Source of the DNA: Flavobacterium frigoris
Lineage (GTDB): Bacteria; Bacteroidota; Bacteroidia; Flavobacteriales; Flavobacteriaceae
NCBI RefSeq assembly: GCF_900111075.1
Contig: NZ_FOFZ01000018.1
Span: 1-64,000, forward strand
Length of the DNA: 64,000 nucleotides
Reading direction: 5' to 3'
In this document: piece by piece, positions 18,383 through 27,617 of the stretch
Numbering within the stretch: position 1 is the stretch's first letter
How the letters are laid out: each line of letters opens with the position of its first letter
Made by a program: the position numbers and the translations under genes
Notes under the pieces: generated by a model
Database searches by the model: none
What the model was told of the DNA's origin: nothing
The model's input: the letters and a program-made list of their open reading frames with translations, nothing else

Positions 18383-19495
18383 ATGAAAATTAAATCCCGC
18401 CTTGGGTTGGCAAAAAAAATACGATTGAAAAAAAATCAATTCTTTTTATTCCTTTTAGTTTGTACCGTAAATTACGGACAAGCTGTTAGAAAATATTCAA
18501 ATGAGTTTATGAATATTGGAGTCGATGCGGCAGCCTTAGGGATGGCAAATGCGGTTACGGCTTCGACTGCCGATGTAAATTCGGGCTATTGGAATCCTGC
18601 AGGACTAATGAATTTAGAAGACCATCAACTAGCTTTGATGCATGCCAATTATTTTGCCAATATTGCCCAATACGATTATATTGGCTATGCAAGTCCCATT
18701 GACGACCGCAGTGCTTGGGGTATTTCATTAATCCGTTTTGGGGTCGATGATATTTTGAATACTACTGAATTAATAGACAGTCAGGGAAACATTGATTACA
18801 ACCGCATCAGTCTTTTTTCTACGGCTGATTACGGCTTCACCTTTTCTTATGCTCGAAAATTACCCGTTCCTGGATTTCAATATGGAGTAAACGCCAAAGT
18901 TATAAGAAGAATTATAGGTAAATTTGCGGATTCCTGGGGATTTGGATTTGATGTTGGACTCCAATTTGAAAAAAACAATTGGAAATTTGGATTGATGGTT
19001 CGCGACATCACCACTACTTATAATGTATGGAATATAAACGAAAAAGAATATCAAAAAATTGCAGATGCTGTACCGGGACAAAACCAAGAACTGCCGGAAA
19101 GTACCGAAATTACAGCTCCGAAAGCACAATTAGGGCTCTCTAAAAAATTCATAATCCGATACGACTATAGCATTATGGCTGCAGCCAATGTAAACATGCG
19201 CTTTGCCAAAACTAATGATCTGATTTCTTCTGATTTTGTGAGTGTAGATCCTGCTTTAGGATTCGAATTTGGATATACGGATCTGGTTTTTGTACGTGCT
19301 GGAGTGGGCAATTTCCAAAATGTTGAACAACTAGACAACACCAATAAAGTAGGTTTCCAACCTAATATTGGATTAGGGTTTAAATACAAAGGCATCCAAG
19401 TGGATTACGCATTAACCGATTTAGGAAATCAAAGTGCTGCTTTGTATTCGAATATATTTTCGTTAAAAGTGGATTTGTCCCTTTTTAGAAATTAA
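18383..19495 (+). CDS. PorV/PorQ-family outer-membrane protein
   Basis: A protein of about 370 residues with a signal peptide and a beta-barrel-like remainder. N-terminal mature sequence RKYSNEFMNIGVDAAALGMANA and GYWNPAGL are typical of the FadL-like PorV/PorQ group, associated with type IX secretion in Bacteroidota. Start is uncertain: the ATG at 18383 abuts a TATTTTTG -7 box (18375-18382), so the TTG at 18425, giving a clean signal peptide M-KKNQFFLFLLV, may be the true start. The DUF4105 gene follows after 19 bases. Confidence 0.85.
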   Translation: MKIKSRLGLAKKIRLKKNQFFLFLLVCTVNYGQAVRKYSNEFMNIGVDAAALGMANAVTASTADVNSGYWNPAGLMNLEDHQLALMHANYFANIAQYDYIGYASPIDDRSAWGISLIRFGVDDILNTTELIDSQGNIDYNRISLFSTADYGFTFSYARKLPVPGFQYGVNAKVIRRIIGKFADSWGFGFDVGLQFEKNNWKFGLMVRDITTTYNVWNINEKEYQKIADAVPGQNQELPESTEITAPKAQLGLSKKFIIRYDYSIMAAANVNMRFAKTNDLISSDFVSVDPALGFEFGYTDLVFVRAGVGNFQNVEQLDNTNKVGFQPNIGLGFKYKGIQVDYALTDLGNQSAALYSNIFSLKVDLSLFRN

Positions 19496-19514
19496 CTATA
19501 CCAACAATAAAACA

Positions 19515-20654
19515 ATGAATACTTCCCTTTTAAAAAAAATAACCCTCTTTCTACTATTTGTCACCACGGTCAGTACCGCTTTTGCTCAAACCCCGATATT
19601 GTCAGAAAATGCGCGTGTCAGTGTATTGACTTGCGGTACCGGAAATGAATCGTATTCTCTTTTTGGACATACAGCCATTCGCATTAGCGACCCGAACCAA
19701 TTTATAGATTTGGTTTATAATTATGGAGCCTTTGACTTTAACACGCCTAACTTTGTTGCTAAATTTACAAAAGGTGACCTTCAGTATTTTGCCGTAGCAC
19801 ATCCATACACTGATTTCATTAACGACTACACCTACGAAAGAAGATCTGTTTATGAACAGGAATTAAATATTCCCGCTAATCTAAAACAAAAACTATTTGA
19901 CAATCTGAATACTTCTTTGGCTTCGGGAGAAAGTCATTACACCTATAAATTTATCGATAAAAACTGCACCTCGATGGTAGTGGACATCATCAATAAAACA
20001 TTAGATACCACTGCTATCGTAAAAAATACCGATACTGAGATCACTTACAGAACCATACTATATCCTTATTTTGACGGTCACTTTTACGAAAAGTTGGGAA
20101 CCAGTATCATTTTTGGAAAAAAGGTAGATCAATTAGGAACGCAAATTTTTTTACCTTTCGAATTACAAAAAAGCCTAAAAACAGTGCTTTTCAAAAATCA
20201 GTTGCTAGCTAAGGAAAACAAAACGCTGCTTGATCTAAATGAAGCACCGCCAAGTTCCTGGTGGAATAACTGCTATACTTATTTGCTTCTTCTAGGATTG
20301 ATACTCTTTATGAATCGCAAAATAATAAACCAAATCTACTTTTTATTAATGGGAATGTTAGGATTGTTCTTTTTGTTTGTTGGATTTTATTCGAGTCATC
20401 ACGAATTGGCATACAATTACAATGTTTTATTGTTTAACCCCGCCTTGCTTGTGCTACTTTATTTCTATTATAAAGGCAACAAGAAATGGATTTACAATCT
20501 CTGCTGGTTTAACCTGTTTTCTTTAGCTGTATACTTAATTATACTCCTCAACAAGGCGCATTTATTGATTGTGTTACCTCTTATTATTACCAGTGGTGTA
20601 TTGTTGGTAAAATTAGCACTAAAAAACCAAAAGAAGATTCCCATTATTATCTAG
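19515..20654 (+). CDS. DUF4105 membrane protein
   Basis: A 379-residue protein. A signal peptide (about 1-25, ending AFAQ) precedes a soluble periplasmic domain with GNESYSLFGHTAIRI and DKNCTSMVVDIIN; this domain resembles DUF4105. The C-terminal third (about 255-372) is hydrophobic with four to five membrane helices. The Cys/His residues in these conserved blocks suggest an enzyme, but no activity is known to me. Likely co-transcribed with the PorV/PorQ-family gene. Confidence 0.82.
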   Translation: MNTSLLKKITLFLLFVTTVSTAFAQTPILSENARVSVLTCGTGNESYSLFGHTAIRISDPNQFIDLVYNYGAFDFNTPNFVAKFTKGDLQYFAVAHPYTDFINDYTYERRSVYEQELNIPANLKQKLFDNLNTSLASGESHYTYKFIDKNCTSMVVDIINKTLDTTAIVKNTDTEITYRTILYPYFDGHFYEKLGTSIIFGKKVDQLGTQIFLPFELQKSLKTVLFKNQLLAKENKTLLDLNEAPPSSWWNNCYTYLLLLGLILFMNRKIINQIYFLLMGMLGLFFLFVGFYSSHHELAYNYNVLLFNPALLVLLYFYYKGNKKWIYNLCWFNLFSLAVYLIILLNKAHLLIVLPLIITSGVLLVKLALKNQKKIPIII

Positions 20655-20706
20655 ATAAAGAAATCCAGTATATCTCTTGATATTAAAGGACTGACAGCGA
20701 CCCAGA

Positions 20707-20797
20707 ACAATCTAAAAAATTAACCCACAGATTATAATAAAATCCGTTTTTATCCGTCAAATCCGCGTCATCTGCGTTCTGTTTTTTTTATTTTATT
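20707..20797. repeat. direct repeat copy 1 (ACCCACAGATT type)
   Basis: It begins ACAATCTAAAAAATTAACC and includes AAATCCGCGTCATCTGCGTT and a T-rich tail. The second copy at 20955-21055 is nearly identical except for an internal insertion of about 13 bases and one substitution. The GC-richer core contains CGC..GCG that could form a small hairpin. Confidence 0.8.
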
Positions 20798-20954
20798 TTA
20801 TTTCATTTTATACCAAAAACAAGTACAATATAGTCCAAACTAATTTTTGTCACATCGAGATGCATCGAGATGCAATAGTAGCTCTCGACTCCGCTCGAAC
20901 TGACAATTGGGCTGTTTTACAAATAGTATTGGTATTATAAATAGCATTGGTATA

Positions 20955-21055
20955 ACAATCTAAAAAATTAACCCACAGATTAAACGCATTAAAATTAATA
21001 AAATCCGTTTTTATCCATCAAATCCGCGTCATCTGCGTTCTGTTTTTTTTATTTT
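20955..21055. repeat. direct repeat copy 2 (ACCCACAGATT type)
   Basis: Matches 20707-20797 over its length with an insertion near AACGCATTAAAATT and a single change in the ATCC(A/G)TCAAATCC segment. The copies are 248 bp apart in direct orientation. Phrases of this type are scattered in Bacteroidota genomes, as far as I recall. Confidence 0.8.
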
Positions 21056-21317
21056 TAGTTCCCTTAGCGGACAGTCAAATAGCATCGAAATATAGTACTA
21101 GAAAAGTGAGTTTACTTTATCTCGCCCAGAAAGCATTCGGGAGTTTCGGAAAGTGGTTTTATAAAACTGCGTTAACTATTTTAAAATCATGTAGACAACA
21201 TTTCAAATGATTTTTAAAGCAAAATCGAGACTTATTTTTGAATTAAATCAGCCACTTTTAAAACAATTGGTTTTTAAAATTACAATTTACCCTTGTTATT
21301 GTCATTGTTATTACCCC

Positions 21318-22712
21318 TTACTGCCCTCTGTAAAACAATACGGTTGTAATGGTTTTTAGTGCAATATTTAAATCCAGATAAAAGCTTCTGTGTTTGATGT
21401 AATAAAGATCGTATTGCAATTTAATTAGGCTATCATCAATCGATTCTCCATACGAATAATTAACTTGTGCCCATCCAGTAAGTCCCGGTTTTATAATATG
21501 CCTGGTCTCATAGAACGGCATAATTTCTGAAATTTCTTTTACAAAAAAAGGACGTTCTGGCCGAGGCCCTATAACCGCCATATCTCCTTTTAAAATATTA
21601 AGAAATTGAGGAAACTCATCGATGCGGGTTTTACGCATAAATTTTCCGAACGCAGTTATTCTCGCATCGCCATTTGTAGAAAAAACAGCTCCATTATGCT
21701 CAGAATTGTTCTTCATACTCCTGAATTTTAAAATAGAGAAGACGACTCCATTCTTACCAACACGCTCTTGTGTATAAAATAATTTACCGCTATTTCCCAA
21801 TGCATTACCCAATGCAATAATTGGAATCAAAATCAAACAAAAAGCCAGACCAATTGTCGAAAGACCTATTTCAAAAAACCTCACAATTGCTAAATATAAC
21901 TTATTATGATTATTTCGACTAAAAGGAAAAAAATGATAAAAATCGCGTGCCATGTACTGCACGGGTATGCGATAGGTCTTACTTTCATAAACCTGCGTAT
22001 ATTCCCGAATCAATTTTCCGGATTCTAAAAGTTTAATCAGTTGTTGGTAAAGTTCAGCAGTAATTCCTACTGTTTTTTGAGCCGCAATTACAATTTCTGA
22101 AACACCATTTTTCTTGACAAAAGAAGCCAAGTCCTTTTTGTTTATAGACGCTACATAATGATAGTGCTTAAAATCACTATTTTCAGTTGTATCAGCACTT
22201 ACATACCCTACAATCTTATAATGTGGATCAATATTTTCTAATCCTAAAATTAATTCTTCCACTTGATCCTTATCACAAACTAATACTGCATTCTGAAGAA
22301 ATCGGTTACTCGCCAAAAACTGGACGTAAAATAACCTCCAGAAAATCAATGTTATAAAAACAACCCCAGAAAAAACTAAAATCTGCAGACGGTTTGAGGG
22401 AAGTTCAGGAGAAAAAACGGGCGTCAATAGATAAATTAACACCGTAGTGGAAGCCGTTAATAGCGTGCTTTTTAACACCTGAAACTCGTTACTAGCAACC
22501 TGTAGATTATACATTTCAAAAATAGTTGCAAAAACACTAAGGTACAATACAAAAAAAAGGGCACAGTAGCCACTGCTCACAACCGCTTCTAAATAGTCTA
22601 AATCAAAAAAAGTCCCAACAAAATACAACGCGACCAAAACAAGAACAACATCGAAGAGACGAAGAATCATTTTACGTTCCGATATTTCAAAATGTATTTT
22701 CTTTTTTGGCAT
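21318..22712 (-). CDS. polyprenyl glycosylphosphotransferase, WcaJ-like
   Basis: A 464-residue membrane enzyme that starts glycan synthesis by moving a sugar-1-phosphate to undecaprenyl phosphate. Four N-terminal membrane helices, a CoA-binding-like middle domain, a fifth helix and a C-terminal bac_transf domain with FSILKFRSM, RKTRIDEFPQFLN, IGPRPERP and KPGLTGWAQV are visible. The donor sugar cannot be told. I use the ATG at 22712 (MPKKKIHF): the extension to 22757 is not family-like. A TAACTTTG box lies at 22814-22821. Confidence 0.92.
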   Translation of the reverse strand: MPKKKIHFEISERKMILRLFDVVLVLVALYFVGTFFDLDYLEAVVSSGYCALFFVLYLSVFATIFEMYNLQVASNEFQVLKSTLLTASTTVLIYLLTPVFSPELPSNRLQILVFSGVVFITLIFWRLFYVQFLASNRFLQNAVLVCDKDQVEELILGLENIDPHYKIVGYVSADTTENSDFKHYHYVASINKKDLASFVKKNGVSEIVIAAQKTVGITAELYQQLIKLLESGKLIREYTQVYESKTYRIPVQYMARDFYHFFPFSRNNHNKLYLAIVRFFEIGLSTIGLAFCLILIPIIALGNALGNSGKLFYTQERVGKNGVVFSILKFRSMKNNSEHNGAVFSTNGDARITAFGKFMRKTRIDEFPQFLNILKGDMAVIGPRPERPFFVKEISEIMPFYETRHIIKPGLTGWAQVNYSYGESIDDSLIKLQYDLYYIKHRSFYLDLNIALKTITTVLFYRGQ

Positions 22713-22818
22713 TATTTTATCGTGGTAATTCTCGCAATTTAGTGATTTTGTTCCCATATCGTCTTAAAATAACACTATTCTTTCAACAAAATAGTATAGC
22801 TATTTGTAACGACCAAAG

Positions 22819-24183
22819 TTATTTCGAGACACCAAGAAACGATTCCTGCTGTTTTCTTTTAGGCAGCTCTAACTGCACATTAAGCAGGGAAAGGGAGTAA
22901 ACAAAAGCGGGTATAGCGGTTCGCATCGCTGCATGATTAATGGTTAAAAACCAAAAAGCTACAAAACACAATAAAAACATGTTAAACTTGTTTTCGAAAT
23001 ACAATACTAGTGGTGTAAAAATAAGAATTAATAAACCTAAAACTCCAAAAGCGCCATGCTCAGCCAGCATTCTTGTGATTTCATCATGCGACAGTACAAA
23101 AGTCCCCGATTCCACTTCACGAACTTCAACTCCTTTACCTACCCCAACACCAAAAATAGGGTTATTCAAAAACATATTAACTTCCGTTTGAGCAATATCT
23201 TCTCTACCTGTCAATTGACTTTCTTTTACCCGTCCAGCTGCATCCTGATTGGAATATCGTTTATTAATTAATCCGCCAGTCTGAAAAGAGGTATAACCCC
23301 AGATAGCCATCATTGCCAAAGCAATGACGACAATGATATAATTTAGTTTTACCCTTCCCCTAAAATTGGATTTAAAATACAAGAAAGACAACAATAAAAC
23401 TATCATCAAAAAACCAGTAATCATCCCTCCACGAGAGAACGTAACCATCCCTCTATAACTAATATTGAGTGCGATAAGTAAATTAAGCACCAACAATAAT
23501 TTTGATCTCGATTCCATAATAATGCGGGAAAAAAAAATGAACATTCCCAATCCTAAGAACGTAGCCACCTGATTGGGACCAAAACCCCCAGATGTTTCAA
23601 AATTAGATTCTGTACTCGTGATGACATCCTGAATATTAGGAGTGTATAAAGTCAAATAGGTCGCACAGCTTAAAATAGGCAGTCCAATGCACAACAATAA
23701 AGAATTCATCTGCTTTAATGCTATTTTCCTTCGATAAGTATACAAAGAGGCTACTGCCAAACAGACGGGGCCAGAAATATTAAAGGCGATACTGTTTTTA
23801 ACATTAGTATCAAAATTCAAAACAAAAGTGGATAGTATTACGCTAGGAACCAGCAATAGTAAGAAAATCCAATAGGGCACCGCTCCTTTAGAGAATCCAC
23901 TAAAATACATCCCCATTAAAATAAAAAGCATCACTCCATATTTAGAAAACTCATAGGTAATGTTACCACCACTCATTCGCAGCAGTACTTCGGCTCCAGC
24001 TATATAAGCCGCCGTCATTAAGGCTTCATTATTTTTATTCTGGGTTTTTATAACATAATAGGCCCCTAAAACAAACATGGAGTACCCATATATTTTTGCA
24101 GTAAAAGGGAATAAAAAAATAACAACCCCAATCGCCACATGGAATAAAATTAAATAAAGATAGGATTGCTCTTCTTGTTTCAT
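22819..24183 (-). CDS. O-antigen ligase / polymerase-like membrane protein
   Basis: A 454-residue polytopic protein with about eleven hydrophobic helices. The large periplasmic loop carries TGREDIAQTEVNMFLNNPIFGVGVG and an H-E segment typical of the Wzy_C/WaaL family that joins glycans from undecaprenyl carriers. Sequence does not separate ligase from polymerase. Its start overlaps the stop of the upstream glycosyltransferase by 4 bases. Confidence 0.85.
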   Translation of the reverse strand: MKQEEQSYLYLILFHVAIGVVIFLFPFTAKIYGYSMFVLGAYYVIKTQNKNNEALMTAAYIAGAEVLLRMSGGNITYEFSKYGVMLFILMGMYFSGFSKGAVPYWIFLLLLVPSVILSTFVLNFDTNVKNSIAFNISGPVCLAVASLYTYRRKIALKQMNSLLLCIGLPILSCATYLTLYTPNIQDVITSTESNFETSGGFGPNQVATFLGLGMFIFFSRIIMESRSKLLLVLNLLIALNISYRGMVTFSRGGMITGFLMIVLLLSFLYFKSNFRGRVKLNYIIVVIALAMMAIWGYTSFQTGGLINKRYSNQDAAGRVKESQLTGREDIAQTEVNMFLNNPIFGVGVGKGVEVREVESGTFVLSHDEITRMLAEHGAFGVLGLLILIFTPLVLYFENKFNMFLLCFVAFWFLTINHAAMRTAIPAFVYSLSLLNVQLELPKRKQQESFLGVSK

Positions 24184-25256
24184 TTTTCAATCTTTTGTAA
24201 CCACTTTAAATATCGCTTTACAATTCCTTCTTCTGAATAACTACTACTAACCATCTTAAAAAATGTTTCTCCAAAAGCATCGCGTAGAAATTCGTTTCCT
24301 ATCAATTTAACAAGAGCTGAATAAAACAACGCCTCATTTTGTGGGACTACAAAACCATTTTTTCCGTTTTGAATCACCGAAGAAATCTCTCCAACATCAG
24401 TTACTACTACCGGTTTTTTACATCTTCCGTATTCGAGCAAGGCAACTGGTAACCCTTCTGATTTTGAAGTTAAAACACAAATTGTTGCTTGTCGCATTAT
24501 GTTTTGAATGTCATTTTTAGAACCATACATAAAGACCGTTTTCTTTAGATTATATTCCACAATTTTCTTTCCAATCTCTGCTGAATAGGAATCCTCAAAA
24601 TCTTTGCCCACCAAATGAAAAGTCCAATCTGGATGGGTTACTTTTAGTTTTTTAGCCACTAACAACAGTAAAAAATGATTTTTTTGTGATCTCAAATTGG
24701 CCAAACAGACAATGCGTTTACCGTCAATTCCTTTTAAAAAAGTAGGTGTCCCAGTTTCATTTACTAAAGAGGGAAAATTAGGTAAATAAACCGTATTCTT
24801 ACAATTTAATTTTTGATCCGACCAATCTTTTAGTTTTTGATTTACACTAATTACCCCTTCAAAAAAAGGAAGTGTCATTCTAAAAATTAACGTAGCTCTT
24901 GAATTCAAAAACTCACTGTCGCCGTAATGATCATGCCATATCAATTTTACTGAGGGACAAACAACCTTTAATAAAAACGCAATAAAAAAGGAAGTACTAT
25001 GCGCGTGAACTATTTTTACGTTATTCTTGATAACAAATCTTCTTAATAGAAAAACGGCTTTTAAATCAAAACTATTTCGTTTATTTAAAAAAAGATAATC
25101 CACTCTTTTATCTAATTGAGCTAAAAGCGTACCTTCTTTTCGAGTTGCAACTAAACCTGAAAATTCGACTTTTGCGGCTAAGGCATTGGCATAATTTACT
25201 GCCATTCGTTCTGCTCCTCCCGCCTCTAATGAATCTATGATTTGAATAATCCTCAT
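24180..25256 (-). CDS. glycosyltransferase family 4 (GT-B)
   Basis: A 358-residue GT-B enzyme. The N-terminal acceptor domain starts RIIQIIDSLEAGGAERMAVN, typical of GT4. The C-terminal nucleotide-sugar domain shows LTSKSEGLPVALLEYGRCKKP with the E-x7-E-like pair, then TDVGEISSVI. Cytosolic, membrane-associated; donor unknown. It overlaps both neighbours by 4 bases (ATGA type), so it is part of a tightly coupled run. Confidence 0.9.
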   Translation of the reverse strand: MRIIQIIDSLEAGGAERMAVNYANALAAKVEFSGLVATRKEGTLLAQLDKRVDYLFLNKRNSFDLKAVFLLRRFVIKNNVKIVHAHSTSFFIAFLLKVVCPSVKLIWHDHYGDSEFLNSRATLIFRMTLPFFEGVISVNQKLKDWSDQKLNCKNTVYLPNFPSLVNETGTPTFLKGIDGKRIVCLANLRSQKNHFLLLLVAKKLKVTHPDWTFHLVGKDFEDSYSAEIGKKIVEYNLKKTVFMYGSKNDIQNIMRQATICVLTSKSEGLPVALLEYGRCKKPVVVTDVGEISSVIQNGKNGFVVPQNEALFYSALVKLIGNEFLRDAFGETFFKMVSSSYSEEGIVKRYLKWLQKIEK

Positions 25257-26371
25257 GAATGCAGCAATTTTTTAATCTCTTCTTCAAACAAATCCAAAGT
25301 ATACTTTCTGGACCAATCCGAGCCCCTTTTTTGCATCGTTTCAAAATACGCTTGATTATTTAAAACGATTTCTATTTGCGAAATATCTTTTTCTAAATTC
25401 ATTTCTAACAAAAGACCTCTATTTCCATAATCGAACATAAACGGAACGCAAGATACTGATGTTGCCAATGCAATACAACCCCAAAACATACCTTCTGCAA
25501 TTGCCTTGGGCCAACCTTCACTATCCGAAGCTAAGACAACAAAATGACTTTGTTTATAGGCCTCTTTCAGGGTTTCTTTAGATTGATTCCCTCTTATAAA
25601 AATGCTATTGCTCAATTTTTTTTCACTAATATAGTTTTCAATGGTAACACGTTCACTGCCTTCACCGTACAAACTTAATACTATATCATAGCCTTTTTGA
25701 ATTAATTGCTCTACTAACTGCACTGCATACATTGGATTTTTCCCCTTCACTAATGTCCCAACATAAATAAACCCTATTATACCATTTAATCTTTTCTGAA
25801 CTAACGCCACTTTATCTGCTTCTTTATAAGAGGCGGTAAAAAAAGGTTTTATATTTTTAGAACTGCCTTCCCATTCACCATAAACCAAAACCTGCATGTT
25901 CCGGGTCAGGAAGCTATTATTTAAAATCCATTTTTGCAATTCATAAGTCCAAGGCTGGATTGATTTGCGATCCCAATTACCTGCATACTTAGCTGTTTTG
26001 GGTGTATTTGGGAACAATATTTGAACAAAACACCCAATCAAACCGATGTTTCCCGGACAACGCAAATGGATGTGATCTGCGTCTCGCATGGCTTTATACA
26101 TTATCCAGCAGATTTTCGGGAATTTCAAAATCGCACGGAGACTATTTTTTAGACTTAAAACGTCAAAATTTTTGATACTAATAAATTCAATACGAACCTG
26201 TTCATAAGCCGAATCAATTGCTGTTTTAAATTGGTTGGATTCCGGGGCTACAATTACTAAATCATCAGCATACTTTGCCCAGATATTCATTTCGCGAACA
26301 TAGGGTGCATAAGCAAAATACTGATTTTGTTCTATGATATGCGGAACATGTGTGATGATTAGGAATTTCAT
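25253..26371 (-). CDS. glycosyltransferase family 4-like (GT-B)
   Basis: A 372-residue GT-B protein. Motifs in the C-terminal half, GFIYVGTLVKGKNPMYAV and SDSEGWPKAIAEGMFWGC, are those of GT1/GT4 retaining enzymes. The N-terminal domain is less typical. It overlaps both neighbouring genes by 4 bases and so is translated with them. Linkage unknown. Confidence 0.88.
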   Translation of the reverse strand: MKFLIITHVPHIIEQNQYFAYAPYVREMNIWAKYADDLVIVAPESNQFKTAIDSAYEQVRIEFISIKNFDVLSLKNSLRAILKFPKICWIMYKAMRDADHIHLRCPGNIGLIGCFVQILFPNTPKTAKYAGNWDRKSIQPWTYELQKWILNNSFLTRNMQVLVYGEWEGSSKNIKPFFTASYKEADKVALVQKRLNGIIGFIYVGTLVKGKNPMYAVQLVEQLIQKGYDIVLSLYGEGSERVTIENYISEKKLSNSIFIRGNQSKETLKEAYKQSHFVVLASDSEGWPKAIAEGMFWGCIALATSVSCVPFMFDYGNRGLLLEMNLEKDISQIEIVLNNQAYFETMQKRGSDWSRKYTLDLFEEEIKKLLHS

Positions 26372-27348
26372 AAAGTGGTAATAGGATACAATAGTTTTTT
26401 AATTACACTTTTGGGAGCCAAATAAGTTTCGAAATATGTTCTTGCATTTTTCCCTAAGTTAACTCTAAGTTGTTTATTTTGGAGAATTGCTTTTACATCA
26501 TTTTCAATCAAGTCAATATCGTTAACATAAACAACTTCTACATTGTTTTCTAAGTCAGCAGGAAGGATATTAATGTGTTTTGTTGTGACAATTACCTTCC
26601 CTAAAGCCAGAAACTCACCTAGTTTCCATCCGTGACAAGATAAAACTGCTGGCGTATTAAAAACGATAGTTGATCGTTTACTGTTTTTTAAATATTGTTT
26701 TAAGCTGTATCTTTTTGAAACAACCAAATTATCAAAATACAAATTATCACCATCGTTTCTAGGTGTAAATCCACCTTCGAAAACAATAGTACTATTTTTT
26801 TTACATGCTTCGATAAATTTAGATCTAGCCAAATTAGTCATCCTTTCATTTTTCCAAATTGAGCCTGCAAAAAAAACATAATTATCTACCGATGTAGAAG
26901 ACTGGTAAGCTTCAAGTGGTAATCTATTATTTTGTCTCCAATAATTTGCTAAAAACTCTCTTTTATTCGAAATAGATTCATGAAATTTTACAAAATTAAT
27001 TAGGAACATAAAAATACCAAAAGGTAAACTCCAAATTTTTATAGCAAAACTTGGCCCAATAGGTTTTATCTTGTGGCTATACTCTTCTGGTATACTACAA
27101 CTATTATAATTTACTTTTCCATAAACATCACACCACATAAGCTCTTCACTACTAATAACATTAGAGTCAGTTGAATCTATAATTAATTTTATATTTAAGT
27201 CACCCTCTTCTATTAATACTGCAAAAACGCCTTGTCTGAATTTCGGAAATTTATCAACATTAAAAGTATAAAATGAGTACACTTCCTTTAACCCTTTTAA
27301 ATAAAACGAGTCGTAATAAACATCACATAATGCATAAACATAAACCAT
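26368..27348 (-). CDS. putative glycosyltransferase, divergent GT-B
   Basis: A 326-residue protein without clear family signatures. The second half (YVFFAGSIWKNER, VFNTPAVLSCHGWKLGEFLALGKVIVT, NARTYFETYLAPKSV) has the layout of a GT-B C-terminal domain, including the E of GEFLALGK. One short hydrophobic stretch near 110-122 may touch the membrane. Its 4-base overlap with the next gene supports a glycan role. The call is an inference from context and weak motifs. Confidence 0.65.
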   Translation of the reverse strand: MVYVYALCDVYYDSFYLKGLKEVYSFYTFNVDKFPKFRQGVFAVLIEEGDLNIKLIIDSTDSNVISSEELMWCDVYGKVNYNSCSIPEEYSHKIKPIGPSFAIKIWSLPFGIFMFLINFVKFHESISNKREFLANYWRQNNRLPLEAYQSSTSVDNYVFFAGSIWKNERMTNLARSKFIEACKKNSTIVFEGGFTPRNDGDNLYFDNLVVSKRYSLKQYLKNSKRSTIVFNTPAVLSCHGWKLGEFLALGKVIVTTKHINILPADLENNVEVVYVNDIDLIENDVKAILQNKQLRVNLGKNARTYFETYLAPKSVIKKLLYPITTL

Positions 27349-27380
27349 TTTTTTTCAATTTTTATTACTTTCTACTAAGT

Positions 27381-27600
27381 TCAAACAGCAGAATTTGGTT
27401 TACTAATCCAAGAGCTCAACTGACCAACCAATCGTTCTTCCAAAGTTTCTTTACTTTTGTAGATAGTTGATAGATTGATCAACCGCATTTATAAAATGAT
27501 TAGGTACATTCTCAAGCTGCAGATTTCCACAACTTCCTAAAGGCGTTCTTCACAATTTTTTATATCACAATAAACAACTTGTTTACTGAACCGTAAATTT
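27381..27600 (-). pseudogene. possible decayed coding remnant
   Basis: The 269-bp gap on the minus strand contains protein-like reading split over frames: one frame reads LGSCGNLQLENVPNHFINAV, ending SINYLQK then stop, and the next frame continues SKETLEERLVGQLSSW and ends ISKPNSAV. At least one frameshift would be needed to join them. No start is seen. I do not recognise the parent family. Chance cannot be excluded in AT-rich DNA. Confidence 0.3.
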
Positions 27601-27617
27601 TTTATGTAATGAAAATT

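Larger units (their letters stand above)
20655..21317. other. gene-free spacer with two direct repeats
   Basis: This 663-bp gap separates the DUF4105 gene from the polysaccharide locus. It carries the direct repeats listed separately (20707-20797 and 20955-21055) and between them a short phrase with CTCGACTCCGCTCGA, a relative of the GTCGAG repeat near neuA. No ORF is convincing. Confidence 0.6.
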
